DNA of 25,931 nucleotides from Enterovirga sp. (GCA_028290385.1 JAQGJZ010000182.1:1-25931), one strand, 5' to 3'; positions 16,970 through 24,595 are shown, counted from the stretch's first letter. Notes: generated by a model from the letters alone, not told the origin. A program made the numbers and translations.

Positions 16970-17557
16970 TCAGAGCGCGCCCTTGGTGGAGGGGATGCGC
17001 TCGCCTTCGCGCGGATCAACCGCCACCGCCTGCCTGAGCGCGCGGGCGAGGCCCTTGAAGCAGCTCTCGGCAATATGGTGGCTGTTCTCGCCGTACACAG
17101 TCTCGACATGCAGGGTCGCGCCGGCATTCATCGCGAAGGCGATGAAGAACTCGCGCACCAACTCGGTGTCGAAGCCGCCGATCTTCTCGGTCGGGAACGT
17201 CGTGCGGAACACCAGGTAGGGCCGGCCGGAGAGGTCGATCGCGACCCGCGTCAGCGTTTCGTCCATGGGCAGGTGCAGGCTCGCGTAGCGCGAGATGCCC
17301 TTCTTGTCGCCGACAGCCTTGGCGAAAGCCTGGCCGAGCGCGATGCCGGTGTCTTCGGTCGTGTGATGGCCGTCGATGTGCAGGTCGCCGGTCACCTTCA
17401 CGTCGAGGTCGAACAGCGCGTGCCGGCCCAGGAGGTCCAGCATGTGATCCAGAAAGCCGATCCCGGTCGCGACGGATGTCCGGCCGGAGCCGTCCAGGGT
17501 CAACGACACGGAGATGTCGGTCTCGTTCGTCCGGCGGCTGACGCTCGCGGAGCGCAT
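16970..17557 (-). CDS. hisB: Imidazoleglycerol-phosphate dehydratase
   Basis: The 195-residue monofunctional IGPD has the two metal-binding His motifs, [10 protein letters not shown] and [10 protein letters not shown], plus the opening RRTNETDI and GIGFLDHML. It removes water from imidazole glycerol phosphate to give imidazole acetol phosphate. There is no fused phosphatase, as is usual outside enterobacteria. A GGGGGGA purine run just upstream of the ATG serves as the ribosome site. It is the first gene of the operon, with 137 bases to divergent hslV that must hold both promoters. Confidence 0.97.
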   Translation of the reverse strand: MRSASVSRRTNETDISVSLTLDGSGRTSVATGIGFLDHMLDLLGRHALFDLDVKVTGDLHIDGHHTTEDTGIALGQAFAKAVGDKKGISRYASLHLPMDETLTRVAIDLSGRPYLVFRTTFPTEKIGGFDTELVREFFIAFAMNAGATLHVETVYGENSHHIAESCFKGLARALRQAVAVDPREGERIPSTKGAL

Positions 17558-17683
17558 GTTCCCCCCGAAGGTGCTGTGTGATTGGGCAGATGCCGCTCAC
17601 TAGCAAGCGGAGCGCCAGGGCGCCACCATGCCGGCGTCGCGGGTGGATTTCGCAGGAGCGATGATTAAGTGACGGTTCCCACC

Positions 17684-17687
17684 GGAG
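17684..17687 (+). promoter_or_regulatory. hslV: Shine-Dalgarno that fixes a TTG start for hslV
   Basis: GGAG lies 7 bases before the TTG at 17695. The in-frame ATG at 17719 (MHATTIV) has no such site, so TTG is the better start. The rest of the 137-base divergent gap 17558-17694 shows only a small dyad (GCGCC-AG-GGCGC near 17611-17622) and no convincing -35/-10 pair or heat-shock promoter. Confidence 0.5.
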
Positions 17688-17694
17688 TCCCGCG

Positions 17695-18261
17695 TTGTCC
17701 GAAGACCAGCCGCCCCGCATGCATGCCACAACGATCGTCATGGTCCGCAAGGGCGACCGTGTGGTGATCGGCGGCGATGGCCAGGTGAGCCTGGGTCAGA
17801 CCATCGTGAAGGGCAACGCCCGCAAGGTGCGGCGTCTGGCGAAGGGCACGGTGATCGGCGGCTTCGCGGGCGCGACGGCGGATGCATTCACGCTGTTCGA
17901 GCGGCTCGAGGGCAAGCTCGAGCAATATCCGGGGCAGCTGACCCGCGCCTGTGTCGAGCTGACCAAGGATTGGCGGACGGATCGCTACCTGCGCCGGCTC
18001 GAGGCCATGATGCTGGTGGCCGACAAGGACATCAGCCTGCTCCTGTCCGGCGCAGGCGACGTGCTCGAGCCCGAGACGAGCCCGAACGGGGCCGTCATGG
18101 CGATCGGGTCCGGCGGCAATTACGCGTTGGCGGCCGCTCGCGCGCTCATCGACATGGAGCTGGACGCGGAGGTGATCGCCCGCCGTTCGCTCGCCATCGC
18201 GGCCGAGATCTGCGTGTACACGAACGCGAATGTGGTGGTGGAGAGCCTCGAGGGCGCCTGA
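17695..18261 (+). CDS. hslV: ATP-dependent protease proteolytic subunit HslV (ClpQ)
   Basis: The 188-residue protein is the threonine-protease core of the HslVU (ClpYQ) proteasome-like complex. The catalytic threonine is Thr12 in [12 protein letters not shown], freed by removal of an 11-residue propeptide if translation starts at the [12 protein letters not shown] and [17 protein letters not shown] are hallmark HslV segments. HslV forms a double hexamer capped by HslU. Its partner gene hslU is not directly next door: a toxin-antitoxin pair lies between them, starting 95 bases downstream. Confidence 0.96.
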   Translation: MSEDQPPRMHATTIVMVRKGDRVVIGGDGQVSLGQTIVKGNARKVRRLAKGTVIGGFAGATADAFTLFERLEGKLEQYPGQLTRACVELTKDWRTDRYLRRLEAMMLVADKDISLLLSGAGDVLEPETSPNGAVMAIGSGGNYALAAARALIDMELDAEVIARRSLAIAAEICVYTNANVVVESLEGA

Positions 18262-18356
18262 GCTCCCGAACCGAAATGCCCCAAGAGCCGAGCGTCGTAC
18301 TCGCTGGAAGGAACCGGCGCGTCGGCTTAGGTTACGCAGACGTTGAGGTCACAGTC

Positions 18357-18596
18357 ATGACGAAGCACATGACGATCACGTTGAGCGAGGCGGCCGCGAC
18401 CGCGTTCGGCCAACTCTCTGAGCAGTGCGGCGAGCCGCTCGACGTGCTCGTCAACGAAGCGCTTGCGGGTTGGCTCGACATCCGCGAGGGACACATCGCC
18501 GCTATCCGGTCCGGTCTGGCCCAACTCGATCGCGGCGAGACGGTCACTCAGGAAGACATGGAGCAGTTGGCGGACAGCTATCCTGAAGTGCCGTGA
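18357..18596 (+). CDS. ParD/CopG-like ribbon-helix-helix antitoxin
   Basis: The 79-residue protein starts with a beta-strand-like MTITLSEAAATAF, then two helices, as in ribbon-helix-helix DNA-binding antitoxins. The C-terminal half (HIAAIRSGLAQLDRGETVTQEDMEQL) matches the toxin-wrapping tail seen in ParD/RHH antitoxins. A GAGG about 8 bases before the ATG supports the start; MTIT at codon 5 is an alternative. Its TGA stop overlaps the GTG start of the toxin by 4 bases (GTGA), the usual coupling of such pairs. Antitoxins of this kind normally repress their own promoter, but I see no clear operator in the 95-base gap after hslV. That gap and the gene itself look a little less G+C-rich than hslV and hslU. 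Confidence 0.82.
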   Translation: MTKHMTITLSEAAATAFGQLSEQCGEPLDVLVNEALAGWLDIREGHIAAIRSGLAQLDRGETVTQEDMEQLADSYPEVP

Positions 18597-18877
18597 GGAT
18601 CACCTGGGCTCGCGATGCGCATCAGGATGTCAAGGCCGCTGCAGACTACGTTGGGAAACGAGATCCCGGTGCGGCACGGCGGCTTGCCAAGCGGTTGACC
18701 GGTGCGGCGCCGACGATCGCGTCACATCCGGGCATCGGACGTCCTGGGCGCATCGACGGCACGCGCGAGTTCTTTGTCTCCGGAACGCCCTATATTGTCG
18801 TCTTTCGCCCCGCGCATGACCGGCTTGAGATCGTTCGCGTCCTCCACACCTCCCGGCTCTGGCCGGATTCCGTTTGA
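18593..18877 (+). CDS. RelE/ParE family toxin
   Basis: The 94-residue protein has the RelE/ParE layout. There is an N-terminal strand RITWARDAHQD, two helices with KAAADYVGKRDPGAARRLAKRL, the HPGIGRPGRIDGTREFFV turn, then strands PYIVVFRPAHDRLEIVRVLH. It ends in the characteristic HTSRLWP. ParE members inhibit gyrase and RelE members cleave mRNA on the ribosome; the HTSRxWP ending and RHH partner favour ParE-like, but the target is not certain. It starts at GTG 18593, overlapping the antitoxin stop, and ends 3 bases before hslU, so hslU is probably co-transcribed with it. No truncation or frameshift is seen. Confidence 0.85.
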   Translation: MRITWARDAHQDVKAAADYVGKRDPGAARRLAKRLTGAAPTIASHPGIGRPGRIDGTREFFVSGTPYIVVFRPAHDRLEIVRVLHTSRLWPDSV

Positions 18878-18880
18878 GTC

Positions 18881-20191
18881 ATGACCACCTTCTCGCCCCG
18901 TGAAATCGTCTCCGAGCTCGACCGCTTCATCGTCGGCCAGGCCGATGCCAAGCGCGCGGTCGCGATCGCGTTGCGCAACCGCTGGCGCCGCCAGCAGCTC
19001 GAAGGGCCCCTCAAGGACGAGGTGGCGCCCAAGAACATCCTGATGATCGGCCCGACCGGCTGCGGAAAAACGGAAATCTCGCGCCGGCTCGCAAAGCTCG
19101 CGGGCGCCCCCTTCCTCAAGGTCGAAGCCACCAAGTTCACCGAGGTCGGCTATGTCGGGCGGGACGTCGAGCAGATCGTGCGCGACCTCGTCGAGGTCGG
19201 CATCGGCCTCGTGAAGGAGGAGAAGCGCAAGAGCGTCGAAGCCAAGGCGCATGTCGCGGCCGAAGACCGTGTGCTGGACGCGCTGGTCGGCAAGACGGCC
19301 TCGCCCGCGACCCGCGACTCCTTCCGCCGCAAGCTCCGGGCGAACGAGCTCGACGACAAGGAGATCGAGATCGAGCTCCAGGGCGGCGCCCCCGCGCTGC
19401 CGATGTTCGAGATCCCGGGGATGCCGGGCGCCTCGATGGGCGCGATCAACATCTCCGACATGCTTGGCAAGGCCCTCGGCGGCGGCCGGCCGCGCACCCG
19501 GCGCACGACGGTGCGCGACGCTTATGCGCCGTTGGTCGCGGAGGAATCCGACCGCCTGCTCGACCAGGATGCGATCGTGCAGGAGGCGATCCGGCAGGTC
19601 GAGAACAACGGCATCGTGTTTCTGGACGAGATCGACAAGATCTGCGCCCGCGACGGCCGAACCGGCGCGGACGTCTCGCGCGAGGGCGTGCAGCGCGACC
19701 TGCTGCCGCTCATCGAGGGCACGACCGTGGCGACCAAGCACGGCAGCCTGAAGACCGACCACATCCTGTTCATCGCGTCCGGCGCGTTCCACGTCTCCAA
19801 GCCCTCGGACCTGCTGCCCGAATTGCAGGGCCGCCTGCCCATCCGGGTGGAGCTGAACCCGCTCACGATCGACGATTTCCGCCGCATCCTCACGGAGACC
19901 GAGGCGAGCCTGATCAAGCAATCCGTGGCCCTGCTCGCGACCGAAGGCATTCGGCTGGACTTCACGGACGACGCGATCGAGGCGCTGGCGAAGGTCGCCG
20001 TCGACGTGAACTCGAGCGTCGAGAACATCGGCGCGCGCCGGCTGCAGACCGTGCTGGAGCGCGTGCTCGACGACATCTCGTTCACGGCGCCCGACCGCTC
20101 CGGCGAAACCTTCACGATCGACGGCACCTATGTGCGGGCGCAGGTCGAGAGTCTGGCCAGCAACGCGGATCTGAGCCGCTTCATCCTGTGA
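18881..20191 (+). CDS. hslU: ATP-dependent protease ATPase subunit HslU (ClpY)
   Basis: The 436-residue AAA+ unfoldase of the HslVU protease has Walker [10 protein letters not shown] (Lys63), the pore loop VGYVGRD, an I domain (about 110-235, with the [17 protein letters not shown] region), and Walker [11 protein letters not shown]. Sensor and arginine-finger regions ([14 protein letters not shown]) are present, and the C-terminal SRFIL tail docks into HslV. The length is normal. The start 18881 is 3 bases after the toxin stop, so translation may depend on readthrough coupling from the toxin-antitoxin transcript or on an internal promoter I cannot place. It converges on the EF-G-like gene. 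Confidence 0.97.
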   Translation: MTTFSPREIVSELDRFIVGQADAKRAVAIALRNRWRRQQLEGPLKDEVAPKNILMIGPTGCGKTEISRRLAKLAGAPFLKVEATKFTEVGYVGRDVEQIVRDLVEVGIGLVKEEKRKSVEAKAHVAAEDRVLDALVGKTASPATRDSFRRKLRANELDDKEIEIELQGGAPALPMFEIPGMPGASMGAINISDMLGKALGGGRPRTRRTTVRDAYAPLVAEESDRLLDQDAIVQEAIRQVENNGIVFLDEIDKICARDGRTGADVSREGVQRDLLPLIEGTTVATKHGSLKTDHILFIASGAFHVSKPSDLLPELQGRLPIRVELNPLTIDDFRRILTETEASLIKQSVALLATEGIRLDFTDDAIEALAKVAVDVNSSVENIGARRLQTVLERVLDDISFTAPDRSGETFTIDGTYVRAQVESLASNADLSRFIL

Positions 20192-20200
20192 GCTAGGCCG

Positions 20201-20220
20201 CGAAGCCGGGTGCGGTTTCG
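20201..20220. terminator. Hairpin between convergent hslU and EF-G-like genes
   Basis: CGAAGCC (20201-20207) pairs with GGTTTCG (20214-20220), seven pairs including one G-T, around a 6-base loop. It lies 9 bases after the hslU stop in a 57-base convergent gap. No T-run follows on either strand, so intrinsic termination is only plausible. Confidence 0.35.
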
Positions 20221-20248
20221 CGGGCCGGCGGCGCTTCGGGCCGCGGCG

Positions 20249-22270
20249 CTAACCCGCGGGGGCCAGCGCCAGCTCGGCTTGCCGGCCCGTCACCTCCGCC
20301 ATGTGCGCGAAGCGGGTCGAGAAGGTGCCGACGCCGGCCGTCGCCGAGCGCAGCTCGACGATCAGGTCGGCGATCTCGGCCTCCGGCACGGTCGCGGAGA
20401 GAATGTCCCAGCCCGGCCAGCCTGGGCGGGAATCGTAACCCAGCACCTGGCCGCGCCGCGCCGTGACGAGGCTCGCCGCCTTGGAGATGGCGCCGGACGG
20501 GATCGCGATCTCGACCGCGAGGACCGGTTCGAGCAGCACGGAGGCGCCGCGCGGGATGGCTTCGCTCATGGCGAGCCGCGCGGCCGCCTGGAAGGCCGCG
20601 TCCGACGAATCCACCGCGTGGTAGGTGCCATCGACGAGCCGCACGGCCAGGTCGACGACCGGAAAGCCGAGCGGCCCCCGCTTCAGCCATTCCTCGACGC
20701 CCGCCTCCACGGACGGGATGTATTGCTTCGGCACCACGCCGCCCACGATGCGGCTCTCAAACGCGAAGCCCTCGCCCCGCCCGAGCGGACGCACCTCGAT
20801 CGAGACGTCGCCGAACTGGCCGTGCCCGCCGGATTGCTTCTTGTGCCGGCCACGCGCGGCGGCCGGACGGCGGATCGTCTCGGAATATCCGACCTTCGGC
20901 TTCGCGGTCTCGACCTCCACCTGAAATCGCGAGGCGAGGCGCTCGACCGCGACGCGCAGGTGCATCTCGCCCTGTCCGTGCAGGCGCACCTCGCCGAGAT
21001 CGGGCCTGTGCTCGAGCCTCAGCGAGGGATCCTCCTCCACGACCTTTGCGAGCGCGGCCGTCAGGCGGACATCGTCCTTGCGGTTCTTGACCCGCACGGC
21101 GACGGCGTAGACCGGCTCCGTCATCGTGGGACTTGGGATCGCGTCCGGGGCTTTTCGGCCGGCCGCGAAGGCATCGCTCGTGGCGATCGGATCGAGGCGG
21201 GCGAAGCCTGCGACCTCGCCTTCGGCGGCTTCGGGACTGCGGCTCGGTTGCCCCCCCCGCCATTGCGATAGGCCCGCGATCCGCGCCTCAGCCCCGCCCG
21301 AACTCGTGACGCTGTCGCCTTCCCGAAAGGTACCGCGAAGCACCCGTGCGACGGAGAGCTTTCCGCTGAAGCCGGTGTGGATGGTGCGCAGCACCAGCGC
21401 GAGCGGCGGCCCGTCCTCCGCCACGGCGAGCCGCCGGCGGGTGTCGGCCAATGTCGGGGCCTCGTGGCGAAGCGCCTTGAGCAGGCGGGTGACGCCGTTG
21501 CCGTGCTCGGCCGAGCCGATCAGCACGGACACGACCTGACCCTGGCGCAGCTCCTCGGCGAGGTCCTTGAAAATCCGGTCCTTCGGCGGCTCCTCGTCCG
21601 AGATCAGGGCCTCCATGAGCGCGTCGTCATGGTCGGCGAGCCGCTCCAGCATGGTGAAGCGCGCTTCCTTTTCGCGCGGCACCTCGCCGGCCGCGAGCGC
21701 GATGACCTCGCTTGGCGCCTGCTCGCGGTAGAGAAACCCGCGCTCGAGTGCGAGGTCGATGAAGCCGGTCGCGGTGCCGTTCTCCCAGATCGGGATCTGC
21801 CGGAGCAGCAGCGGCGTGCCCGACGCCTCCTGGAGGGCCGCGAGGGTTTCGCGCACGCGCCGATCGCTCGCGTCGATCTTGTTCAGGAACAGAAAGCGCG
21901 GGATGCCGAGCTCCTCCAGCTCGCGCAGAACCAGCGCCAGCGCCGGCACCTTCCTGTCGTCGGGTTCGCAGACGACGACGGCCGCGTCGCAGGCGGGCAG
22001 AACGGGTCGCATGTCATGCGCGAACTCGACCGAACCCGGGCAGTCGATGAACGTGTAGGCATCGCCCAGATACCGGACCGTCACGACGTTCGGCTCGACG
22101 CTCATAGTGTGCGCCCGTGCTTCCGGGCTCGAATCCCCGCACAGGGTCCCGGCGCCCGAGCGCCCCATCCTGTCGACCGCGCCGGCGCGGTGCAGGATCG
22201 CTTCGAGCAGCGTGGTCTTGCCGCTCTGGAAAGGCCCGACGAGCGCGATGCACCGAGGTTGCGCGATCAC
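20249..22270 (-). CDS. Elongation factor G-like translational GTPase (paralogue with altered G3 motif)
   Basis: The 673-residue protein has the EF-G layout: a G domain, domain II (about 290-390), and domains III-V (from MTEPVYAVAV onward, with RHKKQSGGHGQFGDV and the GYDSRPGW loop). G1 is GPFQSGKTT (residues 12-20) and G4 is NKID (130-133). G3 reads DCPGS (76-80) where EF-G and EF-Tu have DTPGH, so the catalytic His is replaced by Ser. This fits the EF-G-like subfamily seen beside, not instead of, true FusA; the true fusA is not in this window. A GTG at 22279 is in frame, but GGAGG at 22279-22283 is 8 bases before the GTG at 22270, so 22270 is the better start. The function is unknown; slower or regulated GTP hydrolysis is an inference. 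Confidence 0.88.
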   Translation of the reverse strand: MIAQPRCIALVGPFQSGKTTLLEAILHRAGAVDRMGRSGAGTLCGDSSPEARAHTMSVEPNVVTVRYLGDAYTFIDCPGSVEFAHDMRPVLPACDAAVVVCEPDDRKVPALALVLRELEELGIPRFLFLNKIDASDRRVRETLAALQEASGTPLLLRQIPIWENGTATGFIDLALERGFLYREQAPSEVIALAAGEVPREKEARFTMLERLADHDDALMEALISDEEPPKDRIFKDLAEELRQGQVVSVLIGSAEHGNGVTRLLKALRHEAPTLADTRRRLAVAEDGPPLALVLRTIHTGFSGKLSVARVLRGTFREGDSVTSSGGAEARIAGLSQWRGGQPSRSPEAAEGEVAGFARLDPIATSDAFAAGRKAPDAIPSPTMTEPVYAVAVRVKNRKDDVRLTAALAKVVEEDPSLRLEHRPDLGEVRLHGQGEMHLRVAVERLASRFQVEVETAKPKVGYSETIRRPAAARGRHKKQSGGHGQFGDVSIEVRPLGRGEGFAFESRIVGGVVPKQYIPSVEAGVEEWLKRGPLGFPVVDLAVRLVDGTYHAVDSSDAAFQAAARLAMSEAIPRGASVLLEPVLAVEIAIPSGAISKAASLVTARRGQVLGYDSRPGWPGWDILSATVPEAEIADLIVELRSATAGVGTFSTRFAHMAEVTGRQAELALAPAG

Positions 22271-22278
22271 TTCGACCA

Positions 22279-22283
22279 CCTCC
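22279..22283 (-). promoter_or_regulatory. Shine-Dalgarno that sets the EF-G-like start
   Basis: On the minus strand GGAGG at 22279-22283 is 8 bases before the GTG at 22270. It overlaps the alternative GTG at 22279, which therefore cannot use it. This favours a protein beginning VIAQPRC rather than VVEVIAQ. Confidence 0.55.
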
Positions 22284-22407
22284 GGTTACGACCTGGCCAG
22301 ATGTTAGGCACGCTTTGGCGGCGGCGCCAATGGGCGCTGCACAACAGAACAGGAGCACTTCGGGTGTTTCTGCGTTGATCGGCAGATCACACGCGGAGCA
22401 CGCTTCC

Positions 22408-22788
22408 ATGCCGAGCAAGCAATCTCCCGAGCAGAAGAAGACCGTCGAGCGCGTCATGCACGAATACAAGCATGGCGAGCTGCGCATCCGCGGCAGCGGT
22501 CCGAAGGTCAAAAGTCCGAAGCAGGCGATCGCGATCGCGCTGCACGAGGCCGGCGCCTCCAACCAGGAAAGTCCGAAGACAAACAAGCAGAACCTCGCCC
22601 GCACCAAGGCGAAGGAGCGCAAGGGCGAGACCGCCAAGGACGCCGCGGAGGGCCGGGGCCGCAGCAAGAGCGCCAAGGCGGGCGCGGAGCCCACAAAGGC
22701 GGAACTCTACGCGGAGGCCAAGAAGCGGGACATTCCCGGCCGCTCCAAGATGAGCAAGGACGAGCTGGCGCGTGCCCTCCGGCACTGA
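22408..22788 (+). CDS. DUF6496 domain protein with SAP/Rho-N-like C-terminus
   Basis: The 126-residue, very basic protein begins PSKQSPEQKKTVERVMHEYK and continues with GELRIRGSG, PKVKSPKQAIAIALHEAG and the QESP block. This arrangement defines DUF6496 proteins, often annotated vaguely as plasmid stabilisation proteins. A Lys/Ala-rich linker (about 57-95) leads to a helix-extended-helix tail (TKAELYAEAKKRDIPGRSKM, then SKDELARAL). That tail resembles the SAP/Rho N-terminal nucleic-acid-binding fold. Together this suggests a nucleic-acid-associated protein; no target is known. GGAG at 22396-22399 supports the start. It is divergent from the EF-G-like gene (137 bases between starts). Confidence 0.83.
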   Translation: MPSKQSPEQKKTVERVMHEYKHGELRIRGSGPKVKSPKQAIAIALHEAGASNQESPKTNKQNLARTKAKERKGETAKDAAEGRGRSKSAKAGAEPTKAELYAEAKKRDIPGRSKMSKDELARALRH

Positions 22789-22821
22789 CGGGCGACTAAG
22801 ACGTCTCGTGCAGAGCGCGAC

Positions 22822-22867
22822 GCCGGTTTAAGCCCCGGTTCAGCCACATAGGCGAGTTTAAACCGGC
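22822..22867. repeat. Perfect 10-bp inverted repeat before the lytic transglycosylase gene
   Basis: GCCGGTTTAA (22822-22831) and TTAAACCGGC (22858-22867) are exact inverted arms separated by 26 bases, in the 121-base gap 22789-22909. The right arm includes the palindrome GTTTAAAC. The AT-rich arm centres stand out from the G+C-rich surroundings. It may be an operator with two half-sites, or an RNA hairpin ending the DUF6496 transcript; no T-run follows. It lies 43 bases before the transglycosylase start. Confidence 0.4.
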
Positions 22868-22897
22868 AAAGCTGCGGTGTTCCCGCGCGTTTTTCAT

Positions 22898-22901
22898 GGA
22901 G
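22898..22901 (+). promoter_or_regulatory. Shine-Dalgarno that sets a TTG start for the lytic transglycosylase
   Basis: GGAG is 8 bases before the TTG at 22910. A GTG at 22877 is also in frame but would put 11 extra residues ahead of the signal peptide and has no comparable site. The ATG at 22896 is in another frame. Confidence 0.5.
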
Positions 22902-22909
22902 ACGAAGTT

Positions 22910-23740
22910 TTGGCGTCACCCTGGACCATCCTGCGCCGGACCGGCGCGGCTGCCCTCCTGCTCGGCCTGTCTTCGGCGGCCGCCTCCGCCGCGACCTGCC
23001 GCGATCCTGCCGGCTTCGACAAATGGCTTCAGGACATCCGCCGGGAGGCGGTCGCCCAGGGCATCTCGGCCCGCGCGGTGGATGCCGGACTGGCCGGTGT
23101 CACCTTCGACCAGGCGGTCATGCGCAAGGACCGCGGCCAGGGCGCGTTCCGGGTGCCGTTCGAGCAATTCGTGAAGACGCGCGTCACGGCCGGCCGCGTT
23201 GCGAAGGCCGGGCAGCAGCTCCGTCAGCGTGCGGCCCTGTTCCGCTCCATTGAGCAGCGGTTTGGCGTGCCGGGCCCTGTCATCGCGGCGATCTGGGCGA
23301 TGGAGACGGATTTCGGCGCCGTCATGGGCAACATGCCGGTCGTCCGCTCCGTCGCGACGCTCGCGTATGATTGCCGGCGCACGGAGCGGTTCACGGGCGA
23401 GCTGTTTGCGGCCCTGCGGGTTCTGGACCGGGGCGACCTGACGTCGGCGGAAATGAAGGGCGCCTGGGCCGGAGAGATCGGCCAGACGCAGTTCATGATC
23501 TCGAACTACTACAAATACGCGGTCGATTTCGACGGCAACGGGCACCCCGACCTGATCCGCAGCGTGCCCGACGTGCTGGCCTCCACGGCCAATTACCTCA
23601 AGGGCCACGGCTGGCAGCGCGGCGCCGGCTGGAACCCCGGCGAGCCGAACTTCGCGGCCATCAAGGAATGGAACAAGTCCGACAATTACGCCCGCGCGAT
23701 CGCGCTGTTCGCCAGCAAGCTCTCGGGCGCGGACGACTGA
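22910..23740 (+). CDS. MltB-type lytic murein transglycosylase (GH103 family)
   Basis: The 276-residue protein has a signal peptide (about residues 1-28, cleavage near ASA-AT), so it acts in the periplasm. The catalytic Glu is Glu132 in AIWAMETDFGAVMGN. The GH103 block GEIGQTQFMISNYYKYAVDFDGNG, followed by LIRSVPDVLASTANYLKGHGW, is well conserved. These enzymes cut the MurNAc-GlcNAc bond with formation of 1,6-anhydroMurNAc. No C-terminal peptidoglycan-binding domain is present, unlike some longer relatives in Hyphomicrobiales. The start is taken as TTG 22910. It converges on the DUF533 gene with an 18-base gap. Confidence 0.93.
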   Translation: MASPWTILRRTGAAALLLGLSSAAASAATCRDPAGFDKWLQDIRREAVAQGISARAVDAGLAGVTFDQAVMRKDRGQGAFRVPFEQFVKTRVTAGRVAKAGQQLRQRAALFRSIEQRFGVPGPVIAAIWAMETDFGAVMGNMPVVRSVATLAYDCRRTERFTGELFAALRVLDRGDLTSAEMKGAWAGEIGQTQFMISNYYKYAVDFDGNGHPDLIRSVPDVLASTANYLKGHGWQRGAGWNPGEPNFAAIKEWNKSDNYARAIALFASKLSGADD

Positions 23741-23748
23741 GCGGGGCC

Positions 23749-23773
23749 GGCGCGCGCCTCACGGGCGCGTGCC
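23749..23773. terminator. Strong hairpin at a convergent junction
   Basis: GGCGCGCGCC (23749-23758) pairs with GGCGCGTGCC (23764-23773) over 10 pairs with one G-T, around a 5-base loop. It fills the 18-base gap between the transglycosylase and the convergent DUF533 gene, and the DUF533 stop codon lies at the loop. The near-symmetry means it forms in both transcripts. No T-run follows, so it may act with Rho or as a 3'-end stabiliser. Confidence 0.5.
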
Positions 23774-24595
23774 TGCCTCCTCCACGGTCCGGTGCAGGTG
23801 TTGGACGAGCGCATCGTCCAGCCTGAGCCGGGCCGCCAGCGCGGCGAGGTAGCTGCGCTCCGCCGCGTTGTCGACATCGATCGCGAGCAGCGAGGCGGCG
23901 TAGATCTCGGCCGCCTCCTCCGGGTTGCGGGCGCCGCGGGCCACCGCGTCGACATCGAGCGGCGCGCGCAGCTCGTCGACCACGAAGGCCTTGTCGTCTG
24001 CGTCCAGGTCGAGCTTGTCCATGGCGCCGAAGATGTTGGCCTGCTCGGCGGCATCGATATGCCCGTCGGCCTTGGCGGCCGTAATCATGGCGCGCAGAAG
24101 CGCGCGGCTCAGGTCCTGCTGCTCTTCCTCCCGGGCCGGGTTGAACGGTGTTCCGGAGGGTGCCGGCGCGAAGGCGCCGCCCGGCTGGCCCCACGGGCTC
24201 TGGCCCGGTTGCGGCATGAACCCGGCTCCTCCGCCCCCGAACCCGGCCGACGTGCCGCCGCCTCGTGAAGCCTGGCCCGCCTGCCAATCCTGGTACGCCC
24301 GGTAGGCGAGCGAGCCGACCAGCGCGAGCCCGCCGAGCTTCGCGGCCGAGCCGCCGAGCTTGGGCCCCTTTCGCGAGCCGAGAAGCACGCTGGCGAGGCC
24401 GCCCGCGAGCGCGCCCGAGCCGCCGCCGCCGAGCTGTCGCGCGATGCTGTCGAGCGGCGAGCCGCCGCTGCCGCCGAACCCACCGCCACCGTGGCCGCCA
24501 CCGTGGCCGCGATCATAGCCACGCCCGCCCTGCCCGAAGGACTTGCCGACCTGGCTGGCGATGAACTGCCCGAGAAGGCGCTTGGCGTCGAACAT
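23759..24595 (-). CDS. DUF533 / TerB-like (YebE family) protein
   Basis: The 278-residue protein has three parts. An N-terminal region contains a Gly/His-rich stretch (about 22-60) and a hydrophobic segment (LGGLALVGSLAYRAYQDW, about 86-103). A Gly/Pro-rich linker runs to about residue 150. The C-terminal all-helical TerB-like domain (about 158-278) has AMITAAKADGHIDAAEQ and the acidic DLDADDK and AIDVDNAAERSYL motifs. This matches the DUF533/YebE family, inner-membrane proteins of unknown function. The acidic helix-turns suggest metal binding, as in TerB, but that is inference. The start at 24595 (MFDAKRLLGQF) is typical. It is 76 bases from the RNase T2 gene on the same strand, with nothing recognised in that gap. 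Confidence 0.88.
   Translation of the reverse strand: MFDAKRLLGQFIASQVGKSFGQGGRGYDRGHGGGHGGGGFGGSGGSPLDSIARQLGGGGSGALAGGLASVLLGSRKGPKLGGSAAKLGGLALVGSLAYRAYQDWQAGQASRGGGTSAGFGGGGAGFMPQPGQSPWGQPGGAFAPAPSGTPFNPAREEEQQDLSRALLRAMITAAKADGHIDAAEQANIFGAMDKLDLDADDKAFVVDELRAPLDVDAVARGARNPEEAAEIYAASLLAIDVDNAAERSYLAALAARLRLDDALVQHLHRTVEEAGTRP

Noticed and set aside
17558..17694. Heat-shock (sigma-32) promoter for hslV
   Set aside because: Looked for CTTG and CCCATNT-like boxes at the proper spacing and found none that were convincing.
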